A DNA stretch of 64,000 nucleotides from Pseudomonas laurylsulfativorans (GTDB taxonomy: Bacteria; Pseudomonadota; Gammaproteobacteria; Pseudomonadales; Pseudomonadaceae): contig NZ_MUJK01000003.1 in NCBI RefSeq assembly GCF_002906155.1, positions 1 through 64,000 on the forward strand, in the 5' to 3' direction. The notes under the pieces are model-generated. The model was not told the DNA's origin, did not search any database, and saw only the letters and a program-made list of their open reading frames with translations. Below, piece after piece: positions 53,873-63,010 of this stretch. The translations under genes and the position numbers were made by a program. The number at the start of each line of letters is the position of its first letter. Position 1 is the stretch's first letter.

Positions 53873-55312
53873 ATGGCTTTAACCGTAAACACCAACATTG
53901 CCTCCCTTACTACTCAGGGCAACCTGAACAAAGCCGGCAACTCCCTGGCCACCTCCATGCAGCGCCTGTCTTCCGGCCTGCGTATCAACAGCGCCAAAGA
54001 CGACGCTGCCGGCCTGCAAATCGCCAACCGCCTGACCAGCCAGATCAACGGCCTGGGCCAAGCGGTCAAGAACGTGAACGACGGTATCTCCATCGCGCAA
54101 ACCGCTGAAGGCGCAATGCAGGCTTCGACCGACATCCTGCAAAAAATGCGTACCCTGGCACTGTCCTCGGCTACTGGCTCCCTGAGCGCTGATGACCGTA
54201 AGTCGAACAACGACGAATACCAGGCTCTGACTTCGGAACTGACTCGAATCTCGCAAACCACTACTTTCGGTGGTCAGAAATTGCTGGACGGTTCGTACGG
54301 CACCAAGGCCATTCAGGTAGGCGCAAACGCCAACGAAACCATCAACCTGAGCCTGGAAAACGTAGCGGCCAACAAAATTGGCTCGCAGCAGATCAAGAGC
54401 TCCGCAGTCACTCCAGCGGCCTTGGGTCTCGCAGCAGGTGACATCACTGTTACCGGTAACGGCCAAACCGCAGATATTTCTTACCTTGCCGGTGCTTCTG
54501 CCAAAGACATCGCCACCAAGCTGAACGGCGCTGTGGGTGGTCTGACTGCCTCCGCCAGCACCGAAGTCAAGTTCTCTGTCGATGCTGCTGCAGCAACGAC
54601 TCCGGCTAACTTCTCCCTGTCGGTAGGTGGTGGCAGTGCCGTCAAGTTTGTTGGTGTGACCGATACTGCCAGCCTGGCTGACCAGCTGAAGTCCAACTCC
54701 GCCAAACTGGGCATCAGCGTCAACTACGACGAAGTAGCGGGCACTCTGGAAGTGAAATCCGATTCGGGTGAAAACCTGGAGTTCTCGGGCGTTGACGCTG
54801 GTGCACAAGCTGCAATCGGTGTTGATGTTAAAGATGGCGCTGGCGCCTATGCCGGTGGTACCCCAACCGCCATCCTCGACACCATGGTTGTAACCGGTCA
54901 GGTCTCTCTGGATTCCGCCAAGGGTTATTCCCTGGGTGCCGGTGCTGCGGACGGTGTTACTCAACTGTTCGGCGCTGCAACCGTGTCGTCTACCAAAACC
55001 TCGATTTCCGACACCGATGTCACCGACGCTACCAACGCTCAAAACGCGCTGGCCGTAATCGACAAGGCTATCGGCACCATCGACGGCGTTCGTTCGGGCC
55101 TGGGTGCTACCCAGAACCGTTTGACCACCACTGCCGACAACCTGCAGAACATCCAGAAGAACTCCACCGCTGCTCGCTCCACCGTGCAGGACGTGGACTT
55201 CGCTGCTGAAACTGCAGAGCTGACCAAGCAGCAAACGCTGCAATCGGCTTCGACTGCCATCCTGTCGCAAGCTAACCAGATGCCATCCGCTGTACTGAAG
55301 CTGCTTCAGTAA
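53873..55312 (+). CDS. fliC: Flagellin FliC
   Basis: 479 residues. N-terminal MALTVNTNIASLTTQGNLNK, SSGLRINSAKDDAAGLQIAN and C-terminal ILSQANQMPSAVLKLLQ are the conserved D0/D1 ends; the middle (~160-370) is variable and exposed on the filament. A GAGGA ribosome site precedes the ATG. Its own FliA promoter and terminator are present. Ser/Thr in the variable part are candidate glycosylation sites. Confidence 0.97.
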   Translation: MALTVNTNIASLTTQGNLNKAGNSLATSMQRLSSGLRINSAKDDAAGLQIANRLTSQINGLGQAVKNVNDGISIAQTAEGAMQASTDILQKMRTLALSSATGSLSADDRKSNNDEYQALTSELTRISQTTTFGGQKLLDGSYGTKAIQVGANANETINLSLENVAANKIGSQQIKSSAVTPAALGLAAGDITVTGNGQTADISYLAGASAKDIATKLNGAVGGLTASASTEVKFSVDAAAATTPANFSLSVGGGSAVKFVGVTDTASLADQLKSNSAKLGISVNYDEVAGTLEVKSDSGENLEFSGVDAGAQAAIGVDVKDGAGAYAGGTPTAILDTMVVTGQVSLDSAKGYSLGAGAADGVTQLFGAATVSSTKTSISDTDVTDATNAQNALAVIDKAIGTIDGVRSGLGATQNRLTTTADNLQNIQKNSTAARSTVQDVDFAAETAELTKQQTLQSASTAILSQANQMPSAVLKLLQ

Positions 55313-55335
55313 TTTCAGCGTTGGGTAGATGACAG

Positions 55336-55361
55336 AGGGGCGCGTTTACGTGCCCTTTTGT
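55336..55361 (+). terminator. Terminator after fliC
   Basis: GGGGCGCG / CGTGCCCTT stem with loop TTTA, then TTTTGTCTTTT, 24 bases after the fliC stop. Confidence 0.75.
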
Positions 55362-55386
55362 CTTTTCCGTGATGAGGAGATTGGAC

Positions 55387-55734
55387 ATGGATATGAGCGT
55401 CAAGTTGAACCAGTCTTATCCAGCGGTTGCGCCGCAAACCCCGCCCGTACCGACTGATACGGTCCAGCGGCCCAAGGTTGAAGCCGTTGCCCCAGCGGCG
55501 ACAGAGCCAAAGCGTGAAGAGCTGGAACAGGCGGTCACCGATATTCGCGAGTTCGTTCAGGCAAGCCAGCGTCAGCTGGACTTTTCCATTGACGATTCCA
55601 CCGGCCGGGTCGTGGTCAAGGTCATCGCCACCGACAGTGGTGACGTGATTCGCCAGATCCCTTCGGAAACTGCATTGAAACTGGCGCAAAGCCTGAGCCA
55701 AGCCAGCAGCCTGTTGTTTGAAGACAAGGTCTGA
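55387..55734 (+). CDS. flaG: FlaG, filament length-related protein
   Basis: 115 residues from the ATG at 55387 with a GAGGAG site. A Pro-rich N-terminus leads to the FlaG domain (REFVQASQRQLDFSIDDSTG, VVKVIATDSGDVIRQIPSETAL). It affects filament length in Pseudomonas. Lies between fliC and fliD as usual. Confidence 0.93.
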   Translation: MDMSVKLNQSYPAVAPQTPPVPTDTVQRPKVEAVAPAATEPKREELEQAVTDIREFVQASQRQLDFSIDDSTGRVVVKVIATDSGDVIRQIPSETALKLAQSLSQASSLLFEDKV

Positions 55735-55815
55735 GCTGGCATGAATTTTGTTGGTGTCAGCGATTGAGGCGCATCTCGCCAAGAAAGCGGCAGCCACTGG
55801 ATAAGGAGAAAGACG

Positions 55816-57201
55816 ATGGCGGGTTCAACGGTTAGCGGTATTGGTTCGAACATCGATACCCAGGCGATTGTGAAGTCTCTGGTTGACGCTGAAAAAGTGC
55901 CGAAGCAGACGCAGATCAACACTCAGACGTTGAAAGCAACCACCACGCTGTCGTCGATTGGCAAAATCCAGGCGGCGCTGGACGCCTTCCGTGGCGCTTT
56001 GGCCAACATGGGCACGGATAACAGTTTTCGTGGCTTGATCACTTCGTCTTCGGATGAAAAGGTCGCCACCATGACGGCGGGCAATGGCGCTTCCACGGGC
56101 AGCTTCGCCTTGGTAGTGACGCAGCTGGCCAGCGCCTCGAAGCTGGCGACAAGCACCTACGCCGGCGGCGCTTCAGCGGTCGTGAACAGTGGTACGACAC
56201 CGACGACCCTGACGATTTCGCAGTCGGGCAAGAACTATGACTTGAGTATTCCGGCGGGGGCGACGCTGCAGCAGGTGCGCGACTCGATCAATACGCAATT
56301 TTCCACGTCCGGGCTGAGTGCCAACCTGCTCACCGATGCCTCCGGTTCCCGGTTGGTGCTGACCTCGACGGCCATGGGGGTTGGCTCGGACCTGACCCTG
56401 TCGGGTAATTCGGGTCTGGATGTCGGCGCAACAGTGGTCGATGAGCCGAAAAACGCCAAGTACAGCATCGACGGCATTGAAATGCAGTCCAAGAGCAACA
56501 CCATCGCTGAAGCGGTCAGTGGCGTGAGCATCAAATTGTTGTCGGTTTCACCGACCGCTGCCAGCGCCACCAAGCCGACACCCACCACTATCTCGGTGGC
56601 TACCAGCAATTCGGCTTTGAAATCGGGCGTCAAGGGTTTTGTCGATACCTACAACGCCCTGGTCAAGGCAATCAGTGCAGAAACCAAGGTCACGATAGGC
56701 ACGGACGGTAATCCGATTGCTGGCGCATTGACCGGTGATTCCTCAATGCGCACCCTGATGAGCTCGTTGCGTAATGAATTGAACACGATGTCCGGCACCG
56801 GTACTTTCAAGTCACTGGCGCAATTCGGCATCAGCACGGATTCGACCACCGGCCTGTTGGCCATTGACGACAAGAAGTGGGACAAGGCGGTCGTCACCAA
56901 TGGAGCAGACATCACCAGTATCTTCAATGGTGACAATGGTCTGCTGGCGCGCATGACCACCGCCACAGAGGGTTTTGCAAAAGCTACCACGGGTACACTG
57001 GCTGAGCGTTCCAAGTCCTTGACCGAAAGCCTGACCGATCTCAAGAAACAACAGGACACCCTGGACGAGCGAATGACGCTCCTGCAGGCCAGTCTGTCGG
57101 CCAAATACAACGCCATGGACTCCCTGGTCGCCAAGCTGCGCGCGCAGAGCGACAGCATCATGACCACGTTGAACGCGTTGAATAATCCGAAAGATGATTG
57201 A
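55816..57201 (+). CDS. fliD: FliD, filament cap protein
   Basis: 461 residues. Typical start AGSTVSGIGSNIDTQAIVKS LVDAEKVPK and C-terminal coiled end (SLTESLTDLKKQQDTLDERMTLLQASLSAKYNAMDSLVAKL). It caps the filament and helps flagellin fold. AAGGAG site. Followed by a clear terminator. Confidence 0.96.
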   Translation: MAGSTVSGIGSNIDTQAIVKSLVDAEKVPKQTQINTQTLKATTTLSSIGKIQAALDAFRGALANMGTDNSFRGLITSSSDEKVATMTAGNGASTGSFALVVTQLASASKLATSTYAGGASAVVNSGTTPTTLTISQSGKNYDLSIPAGATLQQVRDSINTQFSTSGLSANLLTDASGSRLVLTSTAMGVGSDLTLSGNSGLDVGATVVDEPKNAKYSIDGIEMQSKSNTIAEAVSGVSIKLLSVSPTAASATKPTPTTISVATSNSALKSGVKGFVDTYNALVKAISAETKVTIGTDGNPIAGALTGDSSMRTLMSSLRNELNTMSGTGTFKSLAQFGISTDSTTGLLAIDDKKWDKAVVTNGADITSIFNGDNGLLARMTTATEGFAKATTGTLAERSKSLTESLTDLKKQQDTLDERMTLLQASLSAKYNAMDSLVAKLRAQSDSIMTTLNALNNPKDD

Positions 57202-57220
57202 TAAATATCTGTCATGAACA

Positions 57221-57257
57221 AACCCAGGCGGGCTGTCATGACAGCGCCTGGGTTTTT
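57221..57257 (+). terminator. Terminator after fliD
   Basis: AACCCAGGCG / CGCCTGGGTT stem with an inner GTCATGAC palindrome, then TTTT. It ends 56 bases after the fliD stop. Confidence 0.9.
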
Positions 57258-57288
57258 TCGTTGGCGGCGAGCCGGCATTAAAGTTTTC

Positions 57289-57304
57289 TGTCGACCAGTC
57301 GACA
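57289..57304. promoter_or_regulatory. Perfect palindrome before fliS, overlapping a weak FliA-like site
   Basis: TGTCGACCAGTCGACA has 7-base perfect arms around CA, 53 bases before the fliS start. TAAAG ends eight bases upstream and GTCGACATAA could be a poor FliA -10, so this may be the fliS-fliT promoter or an operator in it. Confidence 0.4.
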
Positions 57305-57357
57305 TAAAGAACAGAGCCTTCCCAATTTCAAGCTGTTGTCTGTCACGAGGTAGAAAC

Positions 57358-57753
57358 ATGAACCCCATGAGAGCCCTTCGCCAATACCAGAAGGTCAATT
57401 CCCATGCCCAGATCTCTGAAGCCAATCCCCATCGCCTGGTGCAAATGCTGATGGAAGGTGGCCTGGACCGCATGGCTCAGGCCAAGGGTGCGCTGGAGCG
57501 GGGTGACGTTGCACTCAAGGGCTTGATGCTGGGCAAGGCCACAGACATCATCATCGGCCTGCGTGACGGTCTGAGCCCGGAAAAAGCCGAGGATCCCGCA
57601 TCTGTCCAGCAACTCGACAGCTTGTACGCCTACATGACCAACCGTTTGATGGAAGCCAACACCAATAACGATGTAGCCATCATCGACGAAGTATCGGGTT
57701 TGCTCGAAACCCTGAAAAGCGGTTGGGATGCGATTGGAAGCCCACAGGCCTGA
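57358..57753 (+). CDS. fliS: FliS, flagellin export chaperone
   Basis: 131 residues from the ATG at 57358; the longer upstream frame overlaps the terminator and is not used. FliS motifs: RALRQYQKVNSHAQISEANPHRLVQMLM and LYAYMTNRLMEANTNNDVAI. It binds the FliC C-terminus to stop premature polymerisation. Confidence 0.95.
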   Translation: MNPMRALRQYQKVNSHAQISEANPHRLVQMLMEGGLDRMAQAKGALERGDVALKGLMLGKATDIIIGLRDGLSPEKAEDPASVQQLDSLYAYMTNRLMEANTNNDVAIIDEVSGLLETLKSGWDAIGSPQA

Positions 57754-57770
57754 CGGCCGAGGATGACGTC

Positions 57771-58067
57771 ATGAGTCAAGCACTGCGGCGAATTGAAGAG
57801 ACCCGTGAAGCCCTGGTCGATGCCCTGGCGGCGCGCAACTGGGACATGATTGGCGAACTCGATGTGGCGTGTCGTGAATGCGTCGACGAGGTGCTCGCTG
57901 AAGCACCGATCGATGAGGGTGAGGTGCGCACCCATCTGGAGAGTCTGCTGGCGGTGTACAAAGATTTATTGACGGTGACGATGGGCGAGCGTCAGGCAAT
58001 TGTTGATGAGATGTCGCAGATCAACCAAGCGAAGAGCGCCGCAAAGGTTTACCATCTGTTTGGTTAA
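57771..58067 (+). CDS. fliT: FliT-like flagellar chaperone
   Basis: 98 residues from the ATG at 57771 (GAGGATG upstream), 17 bases after fliS. All-helical, with RIEETREALVDALAARNWDMIG and VYKDLLTVTMGERQAIVDEM. Position after fliS fits FliT (fliS' in P. aeruginosa), the FliD chaperone. The family is weakly conserved, so the symbol rests partly on position. Confidence 0.8.
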   Translation: MSQALRRIEETREALVDALAARNWDMIGELDVACRECVDEVLAEAPIDEGEVRTHLESLLAVYKDLLTVTMGERQAIVDEMSQINQAKSAAKVYHLFG

Positions 58068-58105
58068 TTAATATCTGCTTAATCCAGATACCTTGCGCCA
58101 TAAAT

Positions 58106-58134
58106 TTGACTGTGAACGGTTTTTTGACTTTACT
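58106..58134 (+). promoter_or_regulatory. Candidate sigma70 promoter of fleQ
   Basis: TTGACT, 17 bases, TTTACT (-10 is weak, four of six). It lies 107 bases before fleQ, matching the sigma70-driven expression known for fleQ. Confidence 0.45.
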
Positions 58135-58240
58135 AGTGGCTGTTTCCACATTTTAGGCGTCTACAGGCATTAACGGTCTGCAAGCGTCTAGCTTGCCCAC
58201 TCATTTCGGGCACCGGGTTGACTAGGGAAGTTGCTATTGC

Positions 58241-59716
58241 ATGTGGCGTGAAACCAAAATTCTGCTGATTGATGACGATAGCGTCCGCCGCCGCGACTTG
58301 GCGGTGATTTTAAATTTTCTCGGCGAAGAAAATTTACCCTGCGGTAGCCATGACTGGCAGCAGGCTGTCGGCTCTTTGTCGTCAAGTCGTGAAGTAATCT
58401 GTGTCCTTATCGGGACGGTCAATGCTCCTGGTGCACTTCTTGGCTTGCTAAAGACACTCTCGACCTGGGATGAGTTCCTTCCGGTTTTGTTAATGGGCGA
58501 TAATTCTTCCATTGACCTGCCTGAAGACCAGCGTCGTCGGGTGCTTTCGACCCTCGAAATGCCGCCCAGCTACAGCAAGTTGCTCGATTCGCTGCACCGT
58601 GCCCAGGTCTATCGCGAGATGTACGACCAGGCCCGCGAGCGCGGTCGTCATCGCGAACCCAATCTTTTCCGCAGTCTTGTCGGCACCAGCCGGGCGATTC
58701 AACACGTCCGTCAGATGATGCAGCAAGTCGCCGATACCGATGCCAGCGTGCTGATCCTCGGTGAGTCCGGTACCGGCAAGGAAGTGGTTGCGCGCAACCT
58801 GCATTACCATTCCAAGCGCCGCGAAGCGCCGTTCGTACCGGTCAACTGCGGGGCGATCCCGGCCGAGTTGCTGGAGAGCGAACTGTTCGGTCATGAGAAG
58901 GGCGCTTTCACCGGGGCAATCACCAGCCGTGCCGGTCGATTCGAACTGGCCAATGGCGGCACCCTGTTCCTCGATGAAATCGGCGACATGCCGCTGCCGA
59001 TGCAGGTCAAGTTGCTGCGCGTTTTGCAGGAGCGCACCTTCGAGCGCGTGGGCAGCAACAAGACCCAGAGCGTCGACGTGCGCATCATTGCGGCGACCCA
59101 CAAGAATCTCGAAAGCATGATCGAGGTCGGCACCTTCCGCGAAGACCTCTACTACCGCCTGAATGTGTTCCCGATCGAGATGGCGCCGCTACGTGAGCGC
59201 GTCGAGGACATTCCGCTGCTGATGAATGAGCTGATCTCGCGCATGGAGCACGAGAAGCGCGGTTCGATCCGTTTCAACTCGGCGGCGATCATGTCGCTGT
59301 GCCGGCATGGCTGGCCGGGCAACGTCCGCGAACTGGCCAACCTGGTGGAGCGCATGGCGATCATGCATCCATACGGCGTGATTGGCGTGGTCGAGTTGCC
59401 GAAGAAATTCCGCTACGTCGACGATGAAGACGAGCAATTGGTCGACAGCCTGCGCAGCGATCTGGAAGAGCGCGTGGCCATCAACGGTCATACGCAGGAC
59501 TTCACGGCCAACGCCATGTTGCCTCCGGAGGGCCTGGACCTGAAGGACTACCTCGGTGGTCTGGAGCAAGGGTTGATCCAGCAGGCGCTGGATGATGCCA
59601 ATGGCATTGTGGCGCGCGCGGCCGAGCGGCTTCGTATTCGTCGGACCACGCTGGTGGAAAAGATGCGCAAGTACGGCATGAGTCGTCGTGATGGGGATGA
59701 GCAGGCGGATGATTGA
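58241..59716 (+). CDS. fleQ: FleQ, flagellar master regulator and c-di-GMP sensor
   Basis: 491 residues. An atypical receiver-like domain (no clear phospho-acceptor Asp) leads into the [16 protein letters not shown] segment, which includes the FleQ LFRS c-di-GMP motif. The AAA+ domain has Walker A GESGTGKE, the sigma54 loop GAFTGA and Walker [13 protein letters not shown] Fis-type HTH ends it ([20 protein letters not shown]). It activates flagellar class II genes with RpoN and represses or activates biofilm genes according to c-di-GMP. Confidence 0.97.
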   Translation: MWRETKILLIDDDSVRRRDLAVILNFLGEENLPCGSHDWQQAVGSLSSSREVICVLIGTVNAPGALLGLLKTLSTWDEFLPVLLMGDNSSIDLPEDQRRRVLSTLEMPPSYSKLLDSLHRAQVYREMYDQARERGRHREPNLFRSLVGTSRAIQHVRQMMQQVADTDASVLILGESGTGKEVVARNLHYHSKRREAPFVPVNCGAIPAELLESELFGHEKGAFTGAITSRAGRFELANGGTLFLDEIGDMPLPMQVKLLRVLQERTFERVGSNKTQSVDVRIIAATHKNLESMIEVGTFREDLYYRLNVFPIEMAPLRERVEDIPLLMNELISRMEHEKRGSIRFNSAAIMSLCRHGWPGNVRELANLVERMAIMHPYGVIGVVELPKKFRYVDDEDEQLVDSLRSDLEERVAINGHTQDFTANAMLPPEGLDLKDYLGGLEQGLIQQALDDANGIVARAAERLRIRRTTLVEKMRKYGMSRRDGDEQADD

Positions 59717-59756
59717 CGCCTGTTTTTCAATCCATTCATTTATAAGAAGTTTTTTT

Positions 59757-59772
59757 AGGCACGGGTATTGCT
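59757..59772 (+). promoter_or_regulatory. Sigma54 promoter of fleSR
   Basis: AGGCACGGGTATTGCT, a near-ideal RpoN site (GG and GC 12 bases apart), 54 bases before fleS. A CTGACGGTCAG palindrome lies downstream at 59798-59808. Confidence 0.85.
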
Positions 59773-59825
59773 ATATCCCTCGCAACGTTCCGTTTCACTG
59801 ACGGTCAGCCAAGCGAGAGAGCACA

Positions 59826-61037
59826 ATGCCCCAAGCCGCCCAGATGTCTCCTGTCCCTGATGCCAGCGGACAATCGTCGTCCGTAGAGCAGGCGAGTCGG
59901 CTGGGCCTTGAGCAGGCATTCTCGCTGTTCAATCAGATGTCCAGTCAGTTGACCGATTCCTACAGCATGCTTGAAGCGCGGGTAACCGAGCTCAAGGGTG
60001 AACTGGCAGTGGTCAGCGCCCAGCGCATGCAGGAGCTGGCGGAAAAAGAACGCCTGGCGAACCGCCTGCAAAACCTCCTTGATCTGTTACCCGGCGGTGT
60101 CATCGTCATCGACGCCCAGGGCATTGTGTGCGAAGCCAATCCGGCGGCGTGCGAATTGTTGGGGCTGCCACTGGAAGGTGAATTGTGGCGCCACGTCATT
60201 GCCCGCTGTTTTGCGCCGCGCGAAGACGATGGTCATGAGGTCTCCCTCAAGGATGGCCGGCGTCTGTCGATCGCCACGCGCTCGCTGGACGCCGAGCCTG
60301 GCCAGTTGGTATTGCTCAATGACCTGACTGAAACCCGCCATCTGCAGGATCAACTGGCTCGTCATGAGCGACTGTCGTCGTTGGGGCGCATGGTCGCTTC
60401 GTTGGCTCATCAGATACGCACGCCGTTGTCCGCCGCGTTGCTGTACGCCAGTCATCTGACCGAACAAGAGCTACCGATCGCTACCCAGCAGCGCTTTGCC
60501 GGGCGCCTCAAGGAGCGCCTGCACGAGCTCGAGCACCAAGTGCGCGACATGCTGGTGTTTGCTCGTGGTGAGTTGCCGCTGACCGATCGCGTAACCCCTG
60601 GCCAACTGATGCAATCGCTGCAGGCGGCCGCGCTGACCCACGTGCAGGATCTGCCGATCCGCTGGCAGTGCGACAGTCACTCGGGAGAGTTGCTGTGCAA
60701 TCGCGACACCCTGGTCGGCGCGATCCTCAACCTGATCGAAAACGCCGTTCAGGCCAATGCCGGTCAATTGCGCCTCAAGATTCATCTCTACACCCGCGGC
60801 AGCAACCTGCGCCTGTGCGTCAGTGACAGCGGCTCGGGTATCGATGCTGCAGTTCTGGCGCGTTTGGGCGAGCCCTTTTTTACGACCAAGACCACTGGCA
60901 CAGGTCTTGGTTTGACTGTGGTCAAGGCGGTGGCGCGTGCTCATCAGGGAGAATTGCAGCTGCGTTCGCGACCCGGTCGCGGCACTTGCGCGCAGGTGAT
61001 CCTGCCGCTGTTCAGCAACGCTCAGGGAGCGGAGTGA
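59826..61037 (+). CDS. fleS: FleS, sensor kinase of the FleSR pair
   Basis: 403 residues with no membrane segment: coiled coil (~45-80), PAS domain (LLPGGVIVIDAQGIVCEANPAA), HisKA with phospho-His in ASLAHQIRTPLSAALL, and HATPase (NLIENAVQANAGQL, DSGSGID, GTGLGL). Cytosolic kinase that works on FleR. Follows the RpoN promoter, six bases before fleR. Confidence 0.95.
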   Translation: MPQAAQMSPVPDASGQSSSVEQASRLGLEQAFSLFNQMSSQLTDSYSMLEARVTELKGELAVVSAQRMQELAEKERLANRLQNLLDLLPGGVIVIDAQGIVCEANPAACELLGLPLEGELWRHVIARCFAPREDDGHEVSLKDGRRLSIATRSLDAEPGQLVLLNDLTETRHLQDQLARHERLSSLGRMVASLAHQIRTPLSAALLYASHLTEQELPIATQQRFAGRLKERLHELEHQVRDMLVFARGELPLTDRVTPGQLMQSLQAAALTHVQDLPIRWQCDSHSGELLCNRDTLVGAILNLIENAVQANAGQLRLKIHLYTRGSNLRLCVSDSGSGIDAAVLARLGEPFFTTKTTGTGLGLTVVKAVARAHQGELQLRSRPGRGTCAQVILPLFSNAQGAE

Positions 61038-61042
61038 CATAG

Positions 61043-62428
<1,386 letters not shown>

Positions 62429-62443
62429 TCCTGATTGTGTCCC

Positions 62444-62544
62444 TGTAGGAGCGAGCTTGCTCGCGATGGATGTGAACGATAACGCTGGGAACCTGACACC
62501 CCGCGGTGTTCTCGGGTTCATCGCGAGCAGGCTCGCTCCTACAG
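62444..62544. repeat. REPIN, GAGCGAGC type
   Basis: TGTAGGAGCGAGCTTGCTCG at 62444 and inverted copy TCGCGAGCAGGCTCGCTCCT ending near 62544. It lies between fleR and the fliE promoter. Confidence 0.88.
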
Positions 62545-62591
62545 GGGGCGGCGGCGATGAGAAGGGCTTTTGTGAAACAAGGCCATGGAGC

Positions 62592-62607
62592 TGGCACCCT
62601 TGTTGCT
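62592..62607 (+). promoter_or_regulatory. Sigma54 promoter of fliE
   Basis: TGGCACCCTTGTTGCT: TGGCAC and TTGCT at the exact RpoN spacing, 60 bases before fliE. Confidence 0.9.
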
Positions 62608-62633
62608 AACACCTCATTACCCGCCGAGTGAGT

Positions 62634-62647
62634 GTCAAAAAATTGCG
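62634..62647 (+). promoter_or_regulatory. FleQ box in the fliE leader
   Basis: GTCAAAAAATTGCG matches 11 of 14 bases of the FleQ consensus as I recall it (GTCAATAAATTGAC). It is 27 bases downstream of the RpoN -12 element, where FleQ is known to bind in the fliE leader of P. aeruginosa. Confidence 0.6.
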
Positions 62648-62667
62648 GGTCGTCAAAGAGAGTAATC

Positions 62668-62994
62668 ATGAGCCAAGGTATTGAATTCAATCGGTTGATG
62701 CTGGATATGCGCGCCATGCAAATGGATGCCATGTCTGCGCCGAAATCGACTGCCGTCCCTGAAGTGGCGGGCAGCAGCTTTTCTGACATGCTCGGCCAGG
62801 CCGTCAATAAAGTGAACGACACCCAACAGGCTTCCACGCAGTTGGCCAGCGCCTTCGAAATCGGCAAAAGCGGCGTCGACCTCACGGACGTGATGATTTC
62901 CTCGCAGAAGGCCAGTGTGTCGTTCCAGGCATTGACCCAGGTGCGCAACAAGCTGGTTCAGGCCTACCAAGACATCATGCAGATGCCGGTTTAA
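62668..62994 (+). CDS. fliE: FliE, basal-body protein between MS-ring and rod
   Basis: 108 residues from the ATG at 62668 (AGAGAG upstream). C-terminal FliE motif [41 protein letters not shown]-type end and [20 protein letters not shown]. It joins the MS-ring to the rod. First gene of the fliEFGHIJ operon. Confidence 0.95.
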   Translation: MSQGIEFNRLMLDMRAMQMDAMSAPKSTAVPEVAGSSFSDMLGQAVNKVNDTQQASTQLASAFEIGKSGVDLTDVMISSQKASVSFQALTQVRNKLVQAYQDIMQMPV

Positions 62995-63010
62995 AGGACG
63001 AGATTGAGTC

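Noticed and set aside
55750-55766. TGGTGTCAGCGATTGA before fliD as a sigma54 promoter
   Set aside because: No GC at the -12 position and a poor TTGC element.
57214-57357. Longer fliS start at 57214
   Set aside because: It would translate across the fliD terminator and palindrome; the ATG at 57358 opens the conserved FliS sequence.
62444-62544. REPINs as a possible CRISPR array
   Set aside because: Repeats come in inverted pairs with no run of equally spaced direct repeats, and there are no cas genes.
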